From a virus, in IMG/VR virus record IMGVR_UViG_3300031884_000931, positions 1 through 44,923 of that record: a DNA stretch of 44,923 nucleotides. One strand, 5' to 3'. This document shows, in pieces, positions 30,900 to 40,175 of this stretch. Made by a program: the position numbers and the translations under genes. Under the pieces are notes generated by a model that did not search any database, had not been told where the DNA came from, and saw only the letters and a program-made list of their open reading frames with translations. Every line of letters starts with the position of its first letter. The stretch's first letter is position 1.

Positions 30900-31510
30900 A
30901 ATTTCTCCTTACAATTATCAAAATGATGTTTTTTCATACTCCCCGGGTATCTGCCTTCTGTTTTACAATGCGGGCATACTACGTTAGATTTTGATTTAAT
31001 AGTATTTGCAGATTTTTCCCGAGATTCTTTAGTAATAATTTGCTTTGTACGGGCTTGTCGTATTTTTTCTTTGGTCTCTGCGCTTACGGTTTTCCCTGTG
31101 TGCGTTTCGGTTATTCTTTTTCTATGTGCAGGGTCTTTCCATAGGGCAACCGATGCGTCTCTCAATTTTTTGATATATTCTGGGTTTTGATTTCTTTTTT
31201 TAGCAGATTTGCTTAATTTAGTTCTTACTTCATCGTCTAAATTAAACATTATATTATTTCTCTGGTTATAAATATCCTCTGACGTAATATCTAACTTATC
31301 TAATAGAGAACTTTCGTATTCCTGGCATTCTTTCATAGTACCTTTATATAATATTTCTCTCTGCCAAATATATTCGGGGTTATTAAAATCTTCCCAAAAT
31401 TTGTTCGACGCAGAGGAACATACATATCCATCGGTCTCTGTCCCTTTGTGAAATCCTACGTAAATCTTGTTTAATGTTTTATTTGTCCATTTATAAACGA
31501 ATGAGTCCAT
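30896..31510 (-). CDS. GIY-YIG homing endonuclease with C-terminal zinc-finger-like end
   Basis: Free-standing homing endonuclease. Start at ATG 31510 (MDSFVYKWTN) because GGAGAA precedes it; the longer frame from 31549 has no ribosome site. Core FVYKWTNKTLNKIYVGFHKG is the GIY-YIG type. A middle helical region carries NUMOD-like stretches (HTGKTVSAETKEKIRQAR), and the end CPHCKTEGRYPG with HHFDNC is a zinc-finger-like C2HC. Sits in a 70-base-gapped spot of an otherwise seamless operon, next to a duplicated 20-base sequence. Confidence 0.82.
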   Translation of the reverse strand: MDSFVYKWTNKTLNKIYVGFHKGTETDGYVCSSASNKFWEDFNNPEYIWQREILYKGTMKECQEYESSLLDKLDITSEDIYNQRNNIMFNLDDEVRTKLSKSAKKRNQNPEYIKKLRDASVALWKDPAHRKRITETHTGKTVSAETKEKIRQARTKQIITKESREKSANTIKSKSNVVCPHCKTEGRYPGSMKKHHFDNCKEKL

Positions 31511-31543
31511 ATCTTTTCTCCTGCATAGATATTTATCATTCTG

Positions 31544-31583
31544 TGCCATTAACCTAACATTTATGCCATTAACCTAACATTTA
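31544..31583 (+). repeat. Two exact 20-base tandem copies
   Basis: TGCCATTAACCTAACATTTA occupies 31544-31563 and again 31564-31583. The second copy contains the stop codon of the carbamoyltransferase gene. Direct duplications of this size beside a homing endonuclease may be scars of its insertion. Confidence 0.95.
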
Positions 31584-33071
31584 GGAATGTACTCTTACTC
31601 CATAATGTTTTTCAAATGCTTCAGCATCTGCACGGGTGTTTACTAATGGCTCGCCTTTGATGTTTAAGCTAGTGTTAAGTAACATAGGACAGCCTGTTAC
31701 CACATACCACTTTTCTAGTAGTTCGCGGATTCCCGAACCATCTTTTGGTACTGTCTGTATACGACTAGTCCCATCATAATGAACGATAGCAGGAAATAAG
31801 TCAGGATACCGACAAGTACCGATGACTTGCATATACCTAGTATTAACGAAGCTACGAGGCATATTAAAATAATCATTAACATGCTCCTCCAAAATAATTG
31901 GGGCGAAAGGTCTAAATTCTTGTCGTTTTTTAATTGCATTTACTCGATCCTTTATATCGGGTCCTCTTGGGTCGGCAAGGAGACTTCGGTTGCCGAGAGC
32001 TCTGGGTCCAAATTCTGCTCTTCCGGAAGCAACTCCAGTGATTTTATCGCTGAGTAAACTATCAAGGACGGCATTGACAGGGTACGGTCCGCTAATGTCT
32101 GTACCAAGAAATGCGTCTTTAAACTCAACTCGTCCGCCGTAAGCAAGCGCGGCTGCACCAAGGCTACTACCAGCATCGCCAGGATTAGGCATGATCCAAA
32201 TTTTTTCAAAATACTCACCGAGGTTTCTATTAGCTAAACAGTTAAGGGCAACACCGCCCATGTAACACAAGTTCGTGCTCCAGTTAAAATCCTTTGCACG
32301 ACGCATTACATTATATATCAAATTCTCACATAAATCCTGTGCAGAACTGGCAACGTCTTTGTCGTCAAAATGTCTGCCCCACTCGTAATTGGATCCGGTA
32401 TGTAAGTTTTCTCTGAATATCACTTCATTCTCATCGGCCACTAACCGCATCTTCATCCAGGCGCTTGCTACCCGACTACCATATGCGCTCATGCCCATTA
32501 AGATGTATTCATCTTCGTTGGGCTTTAGTCCTGCTTCTTGTGTCATTGCACTATAAAATAGCCCAATGCTATGCGGATATTTTTGCTTCCACAACACTTT
32601 ATATGTTGCACGACCATCAACATACTCTGCACCAATAATACTGATAGTGTCCCATTCACCTATAGCATCAATAACAACCACTGTAGCACGATCAAATGGG
32701 CTTGTTTGGAATCCTGCGGCCGCGTGACTTAAATGATGATTGCAAGTAATAACAGGAACCTTGTGTGTTAGCATTGAGTGTAGTTGATCCTGCACAATCC
32801 GACGAGCACTTAGTTTATTCCATTCAAAGCCTTGCCCGCTGTATAATTGTCGTAGTTGTTTCTTCCAGGGAGTTTCGTAGTAGGCAATCGATTCAATATC
32901 GTTATAACTACAGTAGCCGCGGATATCTACAATAAGTCCTGTGTCAATGTTGGGATCGTTCTTGATTCTGCTGTAGCGTTCTGAATGCCCAGCAAATAAG
33001 ATTTCACCTTGATTGTTTAATACTGTAGCGGCAGCATCATGGAAGCCAGCCGAGATTCCTAATATGTTCAT
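31581..33071 (-). CDS. NodU/CmcH-type carbamoyltransferase, 496 aa
   Basis: Transfers a carbamoyl group from carbamoyl phosphate/ATP to a hydroxyl, usually on a sugar or polyketide. N-terminal ISAGFHDAAATVL and HHLSHAAAGF (His112, 113, 116; metal and adenylate site), then MGGVALNC, NPGDAGSSLGAA and the C-terminal GRAEFGPRALGNRSLLADP, FRPFAPII and LNTSLNIKGEPLV. Size is close to the family norm of 500-600. The 3' half partly overlaps the SGNH-like gene upstream (33037-33071). Confidence 0.92.
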   Translation of the reverse strand: MNILGISAGFHDAAATVLNNQGEILFAGHSERYSRIKNDPNIDTGLIVDIRGYCSYNDIESIAYYETPWKKQLRQLYSGQGFEWNKLSARRIVQDQLHSMLTHKVPVITCNHHLSHAAAGFQTSPFDRATVVVIDAIGEWDTISIIGAEYVDGRATYKVLWKQKYPHSIGLFYSAMTQEAGLKPNEDEYILMGMSAYGSRVASAWMKMRLVADENEVIFRENLHTGSNYEWGRHFDDKDVASSAQDLCENLIYNVMRRAKDFNWSTNLCYMGGVALNCLANRNLGEYFEKIWIMPNPGDAGSSLGAAALAYGGRVEFKDAFLGTDISGPYPVNAVLDSLLSDKITGVASGRAEFGPRALGNRSLLADPRGPDIKDRVNAIKKRQEFRPFAPIILEEHVNDYFNMPRSFVNTRYMQVIGTCRYPDLFPAIVHYDGTSRIQTVPKDGSGIRELLEKWYVVTGCPMLLNTSLNIKGEPLVNTRADAEAFEKHYGVRVHS

Positions 33072-33663
33072 TGATTTTTTCTGCTATTCGTTCGTGTCCT
33101 AATTCTAGAGGATGACCGCCTGGACCTTTGGGACAATCGCCCTGAAACTCTAACATGCCATTAATTGGCCAACCTACATAATTTTCAACTTTATATTTGT
33201 CCCACAAGAACAAAAAATCATCTTTGTATAATTCAAAGTGACCTTGCAATCCTGCAACATTTACAAATAAATACGGTTGATTGATACTAATTAGATATTG
33301 TTGTAATACTAATACCTGCGTAAACCATGTGCGAAAACTAAACTTTTCATCATAGCTGTACTTGTAATATGCTGGTACCCACGGTATACCGCGACGGCCA
33401 TTGTGATTAATACAAATAGGCATACCGTTAGTCCACGTTTCAATTCTGCTAGTATCGCTCCACCCAATGATAACTAAATCAAACTTTTGTTTAGCAGTTT
33501 CTTCGATTACTGTGCGAACTATATATTGATTACTACCAGCACCTTTACCTAAGTTTAATACTTCATTGCTTAATAATCGAGACAATACATACGGCCATGC
33601 ATCCAAAGTTCTGTTAGTCAGTTCTTCACCATATGTAAAACTATCGCCTACTGTTAAGATCAT
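33037..33663 (-). CDS. SGNH/GDSL hydrolase-like protein, 208 aa
   Basis: GDS block TVGDSFTYGEEL (Ser8), then GxxN-like LGKGAGSN with a strand LVIIGWSDTSR and the C-terminal GGHPLELGHERIAEKI (D/G-H pair). Similar to the 4.4-kb, 33.7-kb and 36.7-kb proteins. Without a signal peptide it probably acts inside the cell on an acylated intermediate. Overlaps both neighbours, so it is embedded in the operon. Confidence 0.72.
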   Translation of the reverse strand: MILTVGDSFTYGEELTNRTLDAWPYVLSRLLSNEVLNLGKGAGSNQYIVRTVIEETAKQKFDLVIIGWSDTSRIETWTNGMPICINHNGRRGIPWVPAYYKYSYDEKFSFRTWFTQVLVLQQYLISINQPYLFVNVAGLQGHFELYKDDFLFLWDKYKVENYVGWPINGMLEFQGDCPKGPGGHPLELGHERIAEKINEHIRNLGWLP

Positions 33664-33761
33664 TTGTAGATAAAAGGATCTCTTTTACGCAACTCTTTTA
33701 ATTTCTTGCGATAGCTTATTTCTAACTTAATTCTGTTGTATATGCTTTTTAACCAATTCAT
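33660..33761 (-). CDS. Basic small peptide, 33 aa
   Basis: Minus-strand reading MNWLKSIYNRIKLEISYRK followed by a Lys/Arg/Glu run, ending RDPFIYK. GGAGAA lies seven bases before ATG, and its stop overlaps the SGNH start as ATGA, so it looks translated. It overlaps the end of the next gene by 35 bases in another frame. Amphipathic and very basic; whether it is an enzyme partner or a substrate cannot be told. Confidence 0.5.
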   Translation of the reverse strand: MNWLKSIYNRIKLEISYRKKLKELRKRDPFIYK

Positions 33762-34326
33762 TGAATTTCTCCTGCATCAATTTGGATGCGTCTATATGTG
33801 CTTGTTCTAAGGGGTGATCTTGCGGACCTACATCGTATTTATTCTCTACTGCCCACTGGTAAAAACCTCTTGGATCCATAGTTTCGTGCGGCATAATACC
33901 AGCCGGAAACATAAACCAATGTTCAAAATCTGAATTAGTTACTTTGTCTAATAGTGTTGGGTACGCACAGTTATCTGCACAAGTAAACATAAACGGTATG
34001 CCATGCTTCTGCAGATAAAACTGTAACCCAAAGATTTCGTCTATGGCATCAATCTTGTTATCACGACTAGGCCAAGTCCAGCATACAATAACAAATAACT
34101 CTCCTAGTAACAAAGGGTAATGTTCTCTCACGTTATCACAATAACCCTTAACCGATTCAACAATACCCTTATTACTCATCCCGGGATATGCAACACATAC
34201 GTATTCGTTATCTTCAGCTAACAAGGCAGTAAAGGTATTGCGACTGTAGCTTGTTTGTCTGCCGTCGGGTGAATCTGTTAATTCACTACCGAATATAAAG
34301 CTATCCCCGGCGCCTACTATAATCAT
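33727..34326 (-). CDS. SGNH/GDSL hydrolase-like protein, 199 aa
   Basis: GDS block VGAGDSFIFGSEL (Ser9), then VAYPGMSNKG, a VIVCWTWPSRDNK strand, and DHPLEQAHIDASKLM (the C-terminal D-H pair). Tail is Lys-rich (LVKKHIQQN). Sister of 33037-33663. ATGA overlap with the unknown gene behind it. Confidence 0.72.
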   Translation of the reverse strand: MIIVGAGDSFIFGSELTDSPDGRQTSYSRNTFTALLAEDNEYVCVAYPGMSNKGIVESVKGYCDNVREHYPLLLGELFVIVCWTWPSRDNKIDAIDEIFGLQFYLQKHGIPFMFTCADNCAYPTLLDKVTNSDFEHWFMFPAGIMPHETMDPRGFYQWAVENKYDVGPQDHPLEQAHIDASKLMQEKFNELVKKHIQQN

Positions 34327-35405
34327 CTGTTTTTGTAAATTATTTTAACTTGTTGATCTGTGTAATTTTTGTCTGACCAGTTATAGTTATACGTTGCTTT
34401 ACTATCGCTAGTTTCAATGCTGTACACGTTTAAGTGATTGCCCAGCAATGCCCATATATCTCGGTAGTCGGCAGAATTAAAGCTACGTGCTAAGTCTACT
34501 TGCCCAACCTGCGGATGACCAATGGTTAATGTTTTATCATCGGGATCAAATTTATTTGCAATTAACCATTCTTTAAATTCTGTTAGTTTTGTTTGTTGCC
34601 AATGGTATTCACCGGGATTGTTTGCCCATTCTATATCAAAGTCTCCAGCAGCTTCTGTCTGCCCACGTAAGGTAGTGGTTGTAAGTTCACCTATGCGACT
34701 ATCTCTACCTTCGTCTTGGAATACTTCATAATGATGTTTTCCTACCGCTTTGTTTACCCCAACAAACACACCGCCTAATGGTCTATTGATTGTATCTATA
34801 CCAAATAGTTCGTAATCTTCTTCGTCGAGCACAAAACGTGGTGCGTGTAACCAACACATTAGTTGACTAGGCCTGCGCCATTCGGGTGCGTGTACTGCCT
34901 TACGCATACTAAGCACAAGACTTTCGTATTCGTGGCATAATAAGTTTAGTTGACGTATATGCCAACGTATAGTGTTATCTGCTTTATCGTAAAAAGGAGA
35001 CATACTTCCACTAACACCTTGTAGATCTTCAAAATATCTATGTAACCGGTTTAACTTGTCATGTACTAGTGTTCCGCCCAAGGATTCCTCAGTGATCTCC
35101 CCAGGAACAATAGTATTGTCCACACTAAAGTAATCATCGATTTGATAGCCAAGCCCAGCTAGATTAATAGCAGATATACTATGGTTTACTTGATTCATTA
35201 TATACCCTGCGTTGCGAGTACTTTCAGTAAATCCTAAAAAGCAATAATTCTTTTCTAGATGATAGTTATTTTTAATTAGTTCGTTTAGTGCAGTAAGCCA
35301 TTTACGACTTAGACTGTTGTTGTGGACGTTGATATATACAGGTAGTAAATCGCCCGAGCGATCATCCTTTAATATCATTGTTATTTGATCAATTAATTGA
35401 GTCAT
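34323..35405 (-). CDS. Hypothetical protein in the radical-SAM operon, 360 aa
   Basis: Not recognised. ATG 35405 (MTQLIDQITMILKDDRS) is preferred over TTG 35414; no strong ribosome site is visible for either. Residues 60-130 read GYIMNQVNHSISAINLAGLG and then DNTIVPGEITEESLGG; the middle has RWHIRQLNLLCHEYESLV with HYEVFQDEGRDSRIGEL. No signal or membrane segment. Always within the operon between an SGNH and a twitch radical-SAM gene, so it may be their substrate or partner. Confidence 0.65.
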   Translation of the reverse strand: MTQLIDQITMILKDDRSGDLLPVYINVHNNSLSRKWLTALNELIKNNYHLEKNYCFLGFTESTRNAGYIMNQVNHSISAINLAGLGYQIDDYFSVDNTIVPGEITEESLGGTLVHDKLNRLHRYFEDLQGVSGSMSPFYDKADNTIRWHIRQLNLLCHEYESLVLSMRKAVHAPEWRRPSQLMCWLHAPRFVLDEEDYELFGIDTINRPLGGVFVGVNKAVGKHHYEVFQDEGRDSRIGELTTTTLRGQTEAAGDFDIEWANNPGEYHWQQTKLTEFKEWLIANKFDPDDKTLTIGHPQVGQVDLARSFNSADYRDIWALLGNHLNVYSIETSDSKATYNYNWSDKNYTDQQVKIIYKNR

Positions 35406-36681
35406 ACCATTCAAGTGCTTCGGGTCTTTCAGACATTATATCTCTAAAAGTATACACATCTTTTCGAATTTTTTCAAGTTCTAATACACGGGCTTTGCCC
35501 TTTTTGAGTCCTGCTTGGTATTCGTTGGGCCAGTGTTCGGCAAAAGTGGGTCTTGTTTTAAGTTGAACAAGTATGTCGTGTAGAGCACCTTTATCAATGG
35601 TGTGCAAGATTTCGTCTACCCAAGGATGTAATACGTCCCTAGGTAGTGCCAGCGGTGACATAATGATGTCCGGACTAAACGAGAACACCACTTTTGCTAA
35701 AACATCTACTCCGAGTTCTTGCGCGAGTTCTTGTATCTTTTGTACTTCAAAGAGTCCTGGTGTAGTAAGAGTGAAGTCCAAACGGACCTGGCGGCGGTGA
35801 GTGCTGTATGCAAGTCCTTCGCGGATGTTCTCAAGCCATGAAGTAAAATCAAGACCTGATCTAATATACTCTCCAATTCTGCCTGTACCATCGATGCTTG
35901 CACAGATTTGCCAGTCACGTAGCCCAGATAAAATATCCCTATACAGATTGATACCGCGATAATTGATGTGACTAAGATTTGTGTTATATCTAGCATAAAC
36001 ATTTTTTCCATCTCCAAGTTCTATAATCCGTTTCATGTAGCGCCAGTGTTGCTCGTACATTAGCGGCTCACCTCCCACCCAATACACCTCTTCCACTCGG
36101 TGTTCCTCAACAGCAGTAGCAAACTCTTGCTCTACCTGGGTGTCTTGAAACTTTTCAATTTCTACCTTGACTTCAGGACGCATCCAATTATTTTTTGGAT
36201 TTGTTAAGTCGATCATCCCGTGTTGCTTCTGCTCACTCTCCCAAGCACTTGACAACATGTCACCGCACATGCGGCATTTAAAATTACAAAGATTGCTAAA
36301 TCTGTAATCCCACGATACTGGTTTCATTGTCGTGTAGCCTGTCACATCAGTATGTTCCATAGCTTGTAAGTACTTATGACCAAACAGTTGGTTAAAATAA
36401 CTACGGTAAACGTCTGTGTTTAATAGCTTGTCATTACATACTTCGCACTCGGGTAAGGTTTCCCCGGCCATCATACGCTGACGTACCGATTTCATGTGGT
36501 CGCTGTTCCAATGTTCATCCAGAGTAATTGGTATATATCGGCCAGTGCCTGCCTTTGTATCTATGTACTGTTCAAAGTTTTGTGCTGGTTCGCGACTTGC
36601 ACAACACATACGACGTTCAGTCTGAGGACTTAGGTAAGTGTGTACCCACGGTGCCATGCATAGTGTTTCTGGTTTATTCAT
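35389..36681 (-). CDS. Twitch-domain radical-SAM protein, 430 aa
   Basis: N-terminal twitch (SPASM-like) half with Cys8, the CC pair 26-27 (TERRMCCAS), and C79-x2-C82. Radical-SAM core: LCNFKCRMCG (Cys132, 136, 139), then YWVGGEPLM and ARYNTNLSHINYRG. This cluster-first, SAM-second layout is the 'twitch radical SAM' type known from large phages and bacteria. The reaction is unknown. Overlaps its neighbours by 17 and 8 bases. Confidence 0.85.
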   Translation of the reverse strand: MNKPETLCMAPWVHTYLSPQTERRMCCASREPAQNFEQYIDTKAGTGRYIPITLDEHWNSDHMKSVRQRMMAGETLPECEVCNDKLLNTDVYRSYFNQLFGHKYLQAMEHTDVTGYTTMKPVSWDYRFSNLCNFKCRMCGDMLSSAWESEQKQHGMIDLTNPKNNWMRPEVKVEIEKFQDTQVEQEFATAVEEHRVEEVYWVGGEPLMYEQHWRYMKRIIELGDGKNVYARYNTNLSHINYRGINLYRDILSGLRDWQICASIDGTGRIGEYIRSGLDFTSWLENIREGLAYSTHRRQVRLDFTLTTPGLFEVQKIQELAQELGVDVLAKVVFSFSPDIIMSPLALPRDVLHPWVDEILHTIDKGALHDILVQLKTRPTFAEHWPNEYQAGLKKGKARVLELEKIRKDVYTFRDIMSERPEALEWYDSIN

Positions 36682-37291
36682 TAATGCGTTCTATTAGATT
36701 AGTATAGTATTCGGCTATCATAGTATGAGTTGCCAATTCTGTAATGTGGTAAAAAGGCCTAAATGTCTTTGTAACTGGATAGTCCCACAAGTTAATGTCG
36801 GCTATAAAATTTTGATACTGTTCAAAGTATTGAGCGCCAGCATTAGCAAATGATTTATGCTCAAATCCACCTTGATCAAATTTAAATGGAATATTGCTGT
36901 TGATTAATTTTTGTAAAGTATTTTCAATAATACACTTACTTTGGTATATAGATACTTCCAAGTCAAAAAACTCTGACACATAGTTGCGTAATAATTTCCG
37001 TTGTGGCATACTAAACTGTGTAGTATCATCTATAGAATGAATAGAGTATGATACTATTGTATTATTAAATCGTACCTCTTGTCTAGTACAACTTGTACCT
37101 AAACAGATAATGTAATCCGGGTCGTTTGCAATCGCTTGATCGACCTGCATAGAAATTAATAAGTTACTCGAACACACCCTGGCCAAATTAGTAATGTTAA
37201 ACTGGTTAGATAACATGTCAACCCAGCAAGGACCGTATTCTGGATCGCTTACTGCAAAACTATCACCACATATATAGACAGACTTAGACAT
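36674..37291 (-). CDS. SGNH/GDSL-like protein, 205 aa
   Basis: Starts MSKSVYICGDSFAVSDPEYG with the GDS block (Ser11). DYIICLGTSCTRQEVR is the strand with a possible oxyanion residue, and HITELATHTMIAEYY is a candidate terminal His block, though less canonical than its relatives. ATG 37291 is preferred over a TTG further up. Divergent in sequence from the other SGNH-like proteins here, so the assignment is weaker. Confidence 0.62.
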   Translation of the reverse strand: MSKSVYICGDSFAVSDPEYGPCWVDMLSNQFNITNLARVCSSNLLISMQVDQAIANDPDYIICLGTSCTRQEVRFNNTIVSYSIHSIDDTTQFSMPQRKLLRNYVSEFFDLEVSIYQSKCIIENTLQKLINSNIPFKFDQGGFEHKSFANAGAQYFEQYQNFIADINLWDYPVTKTFRPFYHITELATHTMIAEYYTNLIERINE

Positions 37292-37958
37292 GTAGATACT
37301 GCTCAATTGAATTAAAGATTTGATCTTTGGTGTACAAATACGGAGTCAATAGCGTAATGTTTTCTACCCGACTGTATGTTAAATTTAAGCTGGGGAAAAA
37401 TTTATCAACAATTTCTCTATTGGCAATTGGTTCCGATACTAAATTTTGTTCTCGTGTGCCGGAGTTGATCATGTTACTAATATCAAATTCTATGTTGGTT
37501 AAATCGTACCATTGTAGCGTATAATCTAGATTTATTTTATCGGTGTACACGTTATGCTTGAGATCATACAACGGGTTCTTTTTAAGGTCCTTGTGTATCA
37601 ATGAACTTAATCTTGGTATATACGAATTAAAATTGGATTTAACAAATTCCTCTAACCATAGTCTATTTTTACCGTAAGGTAAATTGGGACGCAAGATACT
37701 ATCTACTGTACCGATCAATATTACTGTGCCAATTTCTGTAGCTTTTAGTGCAGTAGCGAGATTCTGAATATTAACAAGATCAGCATTGGCATCAGCATTG
37801 GCCACTAGCCTGTTGCCTGTTGGGGCTGCTATATACACTTTATCAAATTTATAATCGGAAATCTGATTAATATTACTTGAATTAAACTCATGTGTATACG
37901 GAATTGTCTCTTTGAGATATCCGCCAATTAATCCATGTGTGCCAATGATTGCATTCAT
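37284..37958 (-). CDS. NAD(P)-binding Rossmann protein, RmlD-like, 224 aa
   Basis: Starts AIIGTHGLIGGYLKET (glycine-rich dinucleotide loop) followed by VYIAAPTGNR and a strand GTVILIGTVDS. PYGKNRLWLEEF puts Tyr-x3-Arg where SDRs have Tyr-x3-Lys, so the catalytic Lys may be missing or shifted. Shorter than dTDP-4-dehydrorhamnose reductases (about 290). Likely acts on a nucleotide sugar. Confidence 0.72.
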   Translation of the reverse strand: MNAIIGTHGLIGGYLKETIPYTHEFNSSNINQISDYKFDKVYIAAPTGNRLVANADANADLVNIQNLATALKATEIGTVILIGTVDSILRPNLPYGKNRLWLEEFVKSNFNSYIPRLSSLIHKDLKKNPLYDLKHNVYTDKINLDYTLQWYDLTNIEFDISNMINSGTREQNLVSEPIANREIVDKFFPSLNLTYSRVENITLLTPYLYTKDQIFNSIEQYLHV

Positions 37959-38968
37959 AGGGTATTTATAAACTCCAAAATAGGATCTAATATTTCTTTT
38001 TGTATTATGCCTGAGATAAATGTTTCACTATATAAATGATTAAAATTGTGCTCAATTATCTCTGCAGATAGACTATCCCCAAATAATGAAACGCTATTGC
38101 CCGAATCTGCGTATTCTCTATATAACTTATATAACTCTGCTACTACTTCTGTTACCGCAGTTATTCTTGATGTACCGTGATATGTTGAGCTGTAATAATA
38201 CGATTTGTCGATAAATTTCTTTTCTATTGTAACATCACTCGGGATAGTGTCATACGATTCATTTATTTTGTGACTAAATGTTGCAAATCCTAATTTTTTA
38301 AATCTATCCAGTATTCCGGTGTGCCCTAGTATAATCATTGGATGTTTGTATGCAAAAGGTTTAATACTTTTTTCACTTATAAACTCGTCGTCTTCCATGG
38401 TTGTTTCTGCTACTAAACTAAATTGTGTAGTAGAATACCAAGATTGATTTACGTAGGTTTGCCATTCGCCACTGGCATTATTGTATGCAATATCGTCGGG
38501 AATAAACACATTGCGAGATGCATAGCTTATCAATGAAGATGCATGATACTGTTTTATATTATCATATAATTGTGTTCTATGATCTCTTTCGGCATTCATA
38601 AGACATAACATAAACTTGGTCGGCTTTGTTGGAATAGGTATTATAGTATTGTTATCTCTTAATAGACTTTGATTGGCAATTATCCAATTTGGGGATTTTA
38701 AATTTAACACATTGTTGGTGGTTACTGGCGTACCAGAATGATCCCACAGATAATCATGAACTAGTTTGTATCCGTCATCAACTAAATCTTGATACCAATT
38801 TGATTCTTTCCACCACGCCCATAATACATAATCAACTTTGTTGTAGGTAGCAGTTACGTCATATGGTTCTATATTAAAATAGTCAAGCAAGTACGGATGC
38901 CACTTTTTGTTACAAACAAGAGATTGTAATCCAGTTACTGGATGATACAGAATTGTTTTTTTATTCAT
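37955..38968 (-). CDS. Glycosyltransferase-like protein, 337 aa
   Basis: Shares its C-terminal pattern with the plus-strand gene at 28776-29927: SLVAETTMEDDEFISEKSIK, then FAYKHPMIILG and FKKLGFATFSHKINESYD. The N-terminus begins with ILYHPVTGLQSLVCNKKWHP. Overlaps its neighbours by ATGA/8 bases. A sugar-transfer role is inferred from the pattern and the company of epimerase, aminotransferase and carbamoyltransferase genes. Confidence 0.68.
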   Translation of the reverse strand: MNKKTILYHPVTGLQSLVCNKKWHPYLLDYFNIEPYDVTATYNKVDYVLWAWWKESNWYQDLVDDGYKLVHDYLWDHSGTPVTTNNVLNLKSPNWIIANQSLLRDNNTIIPIPTKPTKFMLCLMNAERDHRTQLYDNIKQYHASSLISYASRNVFIPDDIAYNNASGEWQTYVNQSWYSTTQFSLVAETTMEDDEFISEKSIKPFAYKHPMIILGHTGILDRFKKLGFATFSHKINESYDTIPSDVTIEKKFIDKSYYYSSTYHGTSRITAVTEVVAELYKLYREYADSGNSVSLFGDSLSAEIIEHNFNHLYSETFISGIIQKEILDPILEFINTL

Positions 38969-40175
38969 ATCCCATAGCTCGAGCTATTTCAGGATGTGTA
39001 TCTGTAAAACATTGTTTGCGATGGGCATCTGTACGTTGCATTTTAAATAAGAACTCACTGCCGTCGCTACCTGTACCATTTTCAATAAACTTAATTACAT
39101 TGTTTATTTCTTGTTGATACTTGGCAGACGACCAGAAGGTTGTTTTCAGTTTGTTTAATACCAACTCCTGCGCGGTAGGAGTCATTTTTTGTATGCTCAT
39201 ATGATCTGGGCTGTGCATCATATTGAAGTAAATACTACCAAACGGTTTGGTATCTGCCCAAGCAAGTAGTTCATCTAGGTAATAAACGTTCTGTATGTTA
39301 ATAGTAAAGCATAACTGTGTAGTAATGTTTGGAGTATCTATACGGCGAGCTAGATGCACATCGTCAATAATTTTATTTGCTAGATCCCATTTAGCGCCAT
39401 AACGTTCGTACTCGAATCTTTTGCCCACGTTGTCGATACTAAATGCAATATCTACTCGTCCAAATTGATTCCATATCTGTGTGTTATCACTTAGCTCTTG
39501 TGTAGCATTAGTGTTGTAATGAATATCAATATGTTTACTATGTCCCATGGCTGCTGCATATTTTAATAAATCAAAATGTTCTTGTATCATCCATGGCTCA
39601 CCGCCGGTGAATTCAAAGTACTTGATGTTGGGCAACAGGTCTCGCATGTTATCCCAGAACGTTTCGGTCTTGCGCGGCCATGCTCCCGACTTTAACCAAG
39701 TATAAGCAATATGTTCTTTCTTATTGAAGTCCTTGGGCATATATGCAAGTTCTTCTGCGGCCCAGGTACTACTAGACCATGACCCACATATACGACATGC
39801 AAGATTACAAATATTACCTAGCTTTAAATCAACAAACCATAGTTGATCTGGGTCGTCGTTTTGCCAGTCAACTTGCTTGTATAGTTCTTTGAGTCTGACT
39901 TGACTGTGTATACGTTTACTATCACGGCCTGCATCTTCTTCTTCCCAACAACGACTACATGTTGCTGGTTTTTCACCTCGCCGGAATTGACGGCGAAGGT
40001 CTTGCATATACTCACTATGGTATGCAACTTCTAAGTTTGTTTCTTTGAGATCGTACTTTTTTCCGTTCTCATCTGTGATTTCATCGTGCGCCATACAACA
40101 AGGGCGTGTTGTTCCCATCGGGCTTGTTTCAATACTAACCCAGGGTAGCATACAGATTGTTTTTGGTAGTGTCAT
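38961..40175 (-). CDS. Twitch-domain radical-SAM protein, 404 aa
   Basis: Twitch half: Cys8, CC 26-27 (TTRPCCMAH), C73-x2-C76. Core: ICNLACRICGS (Cys123, 127, 130), FEFTGGEPWMI, HYNTNATQEL and later VDIAFSIDNVG. The core is followed by a helical C-terminal part. Close relative of 35389-36681 in layout but well diverged. Four-base overlaps on both sides. Confidence 0.86.
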   Translation of the reverse strand: MTLPKTICMLPWVSIETSPMGTTRPCCMAHDEITDENGKKYDLKETNLEVAYHSEYMQDLRRQFRRGEKPATCSRCWEEEDAGRDSKRIHSQVRLKELYKQVDWQNDDPDQLWFVDLKLGNICNLACRICGSWSSSTWAAEELAYMPKDFNKKEHIAYTWLKSGAWPRKTETFWDNMRDLLPNIKYFEFTGGEPWMIQEHFDLLKYAAAMGHSKHIDIHYNTNATQELSDNTQIWNQFGRVDIAFSIDNVGKRFEYERYGAKWDLANKIIDDVHLARRIDTPNITTQLCFTINIQNVYYLDELLAWADTKPFGSIYFNMMHSPDHMSIQKMTPTAQELVLNKLKTTFWSSAKYQQEINNVIKFIENGTGSDGSEFLFKMQRTDAHRKQCFTDTHPEIARAMGYE

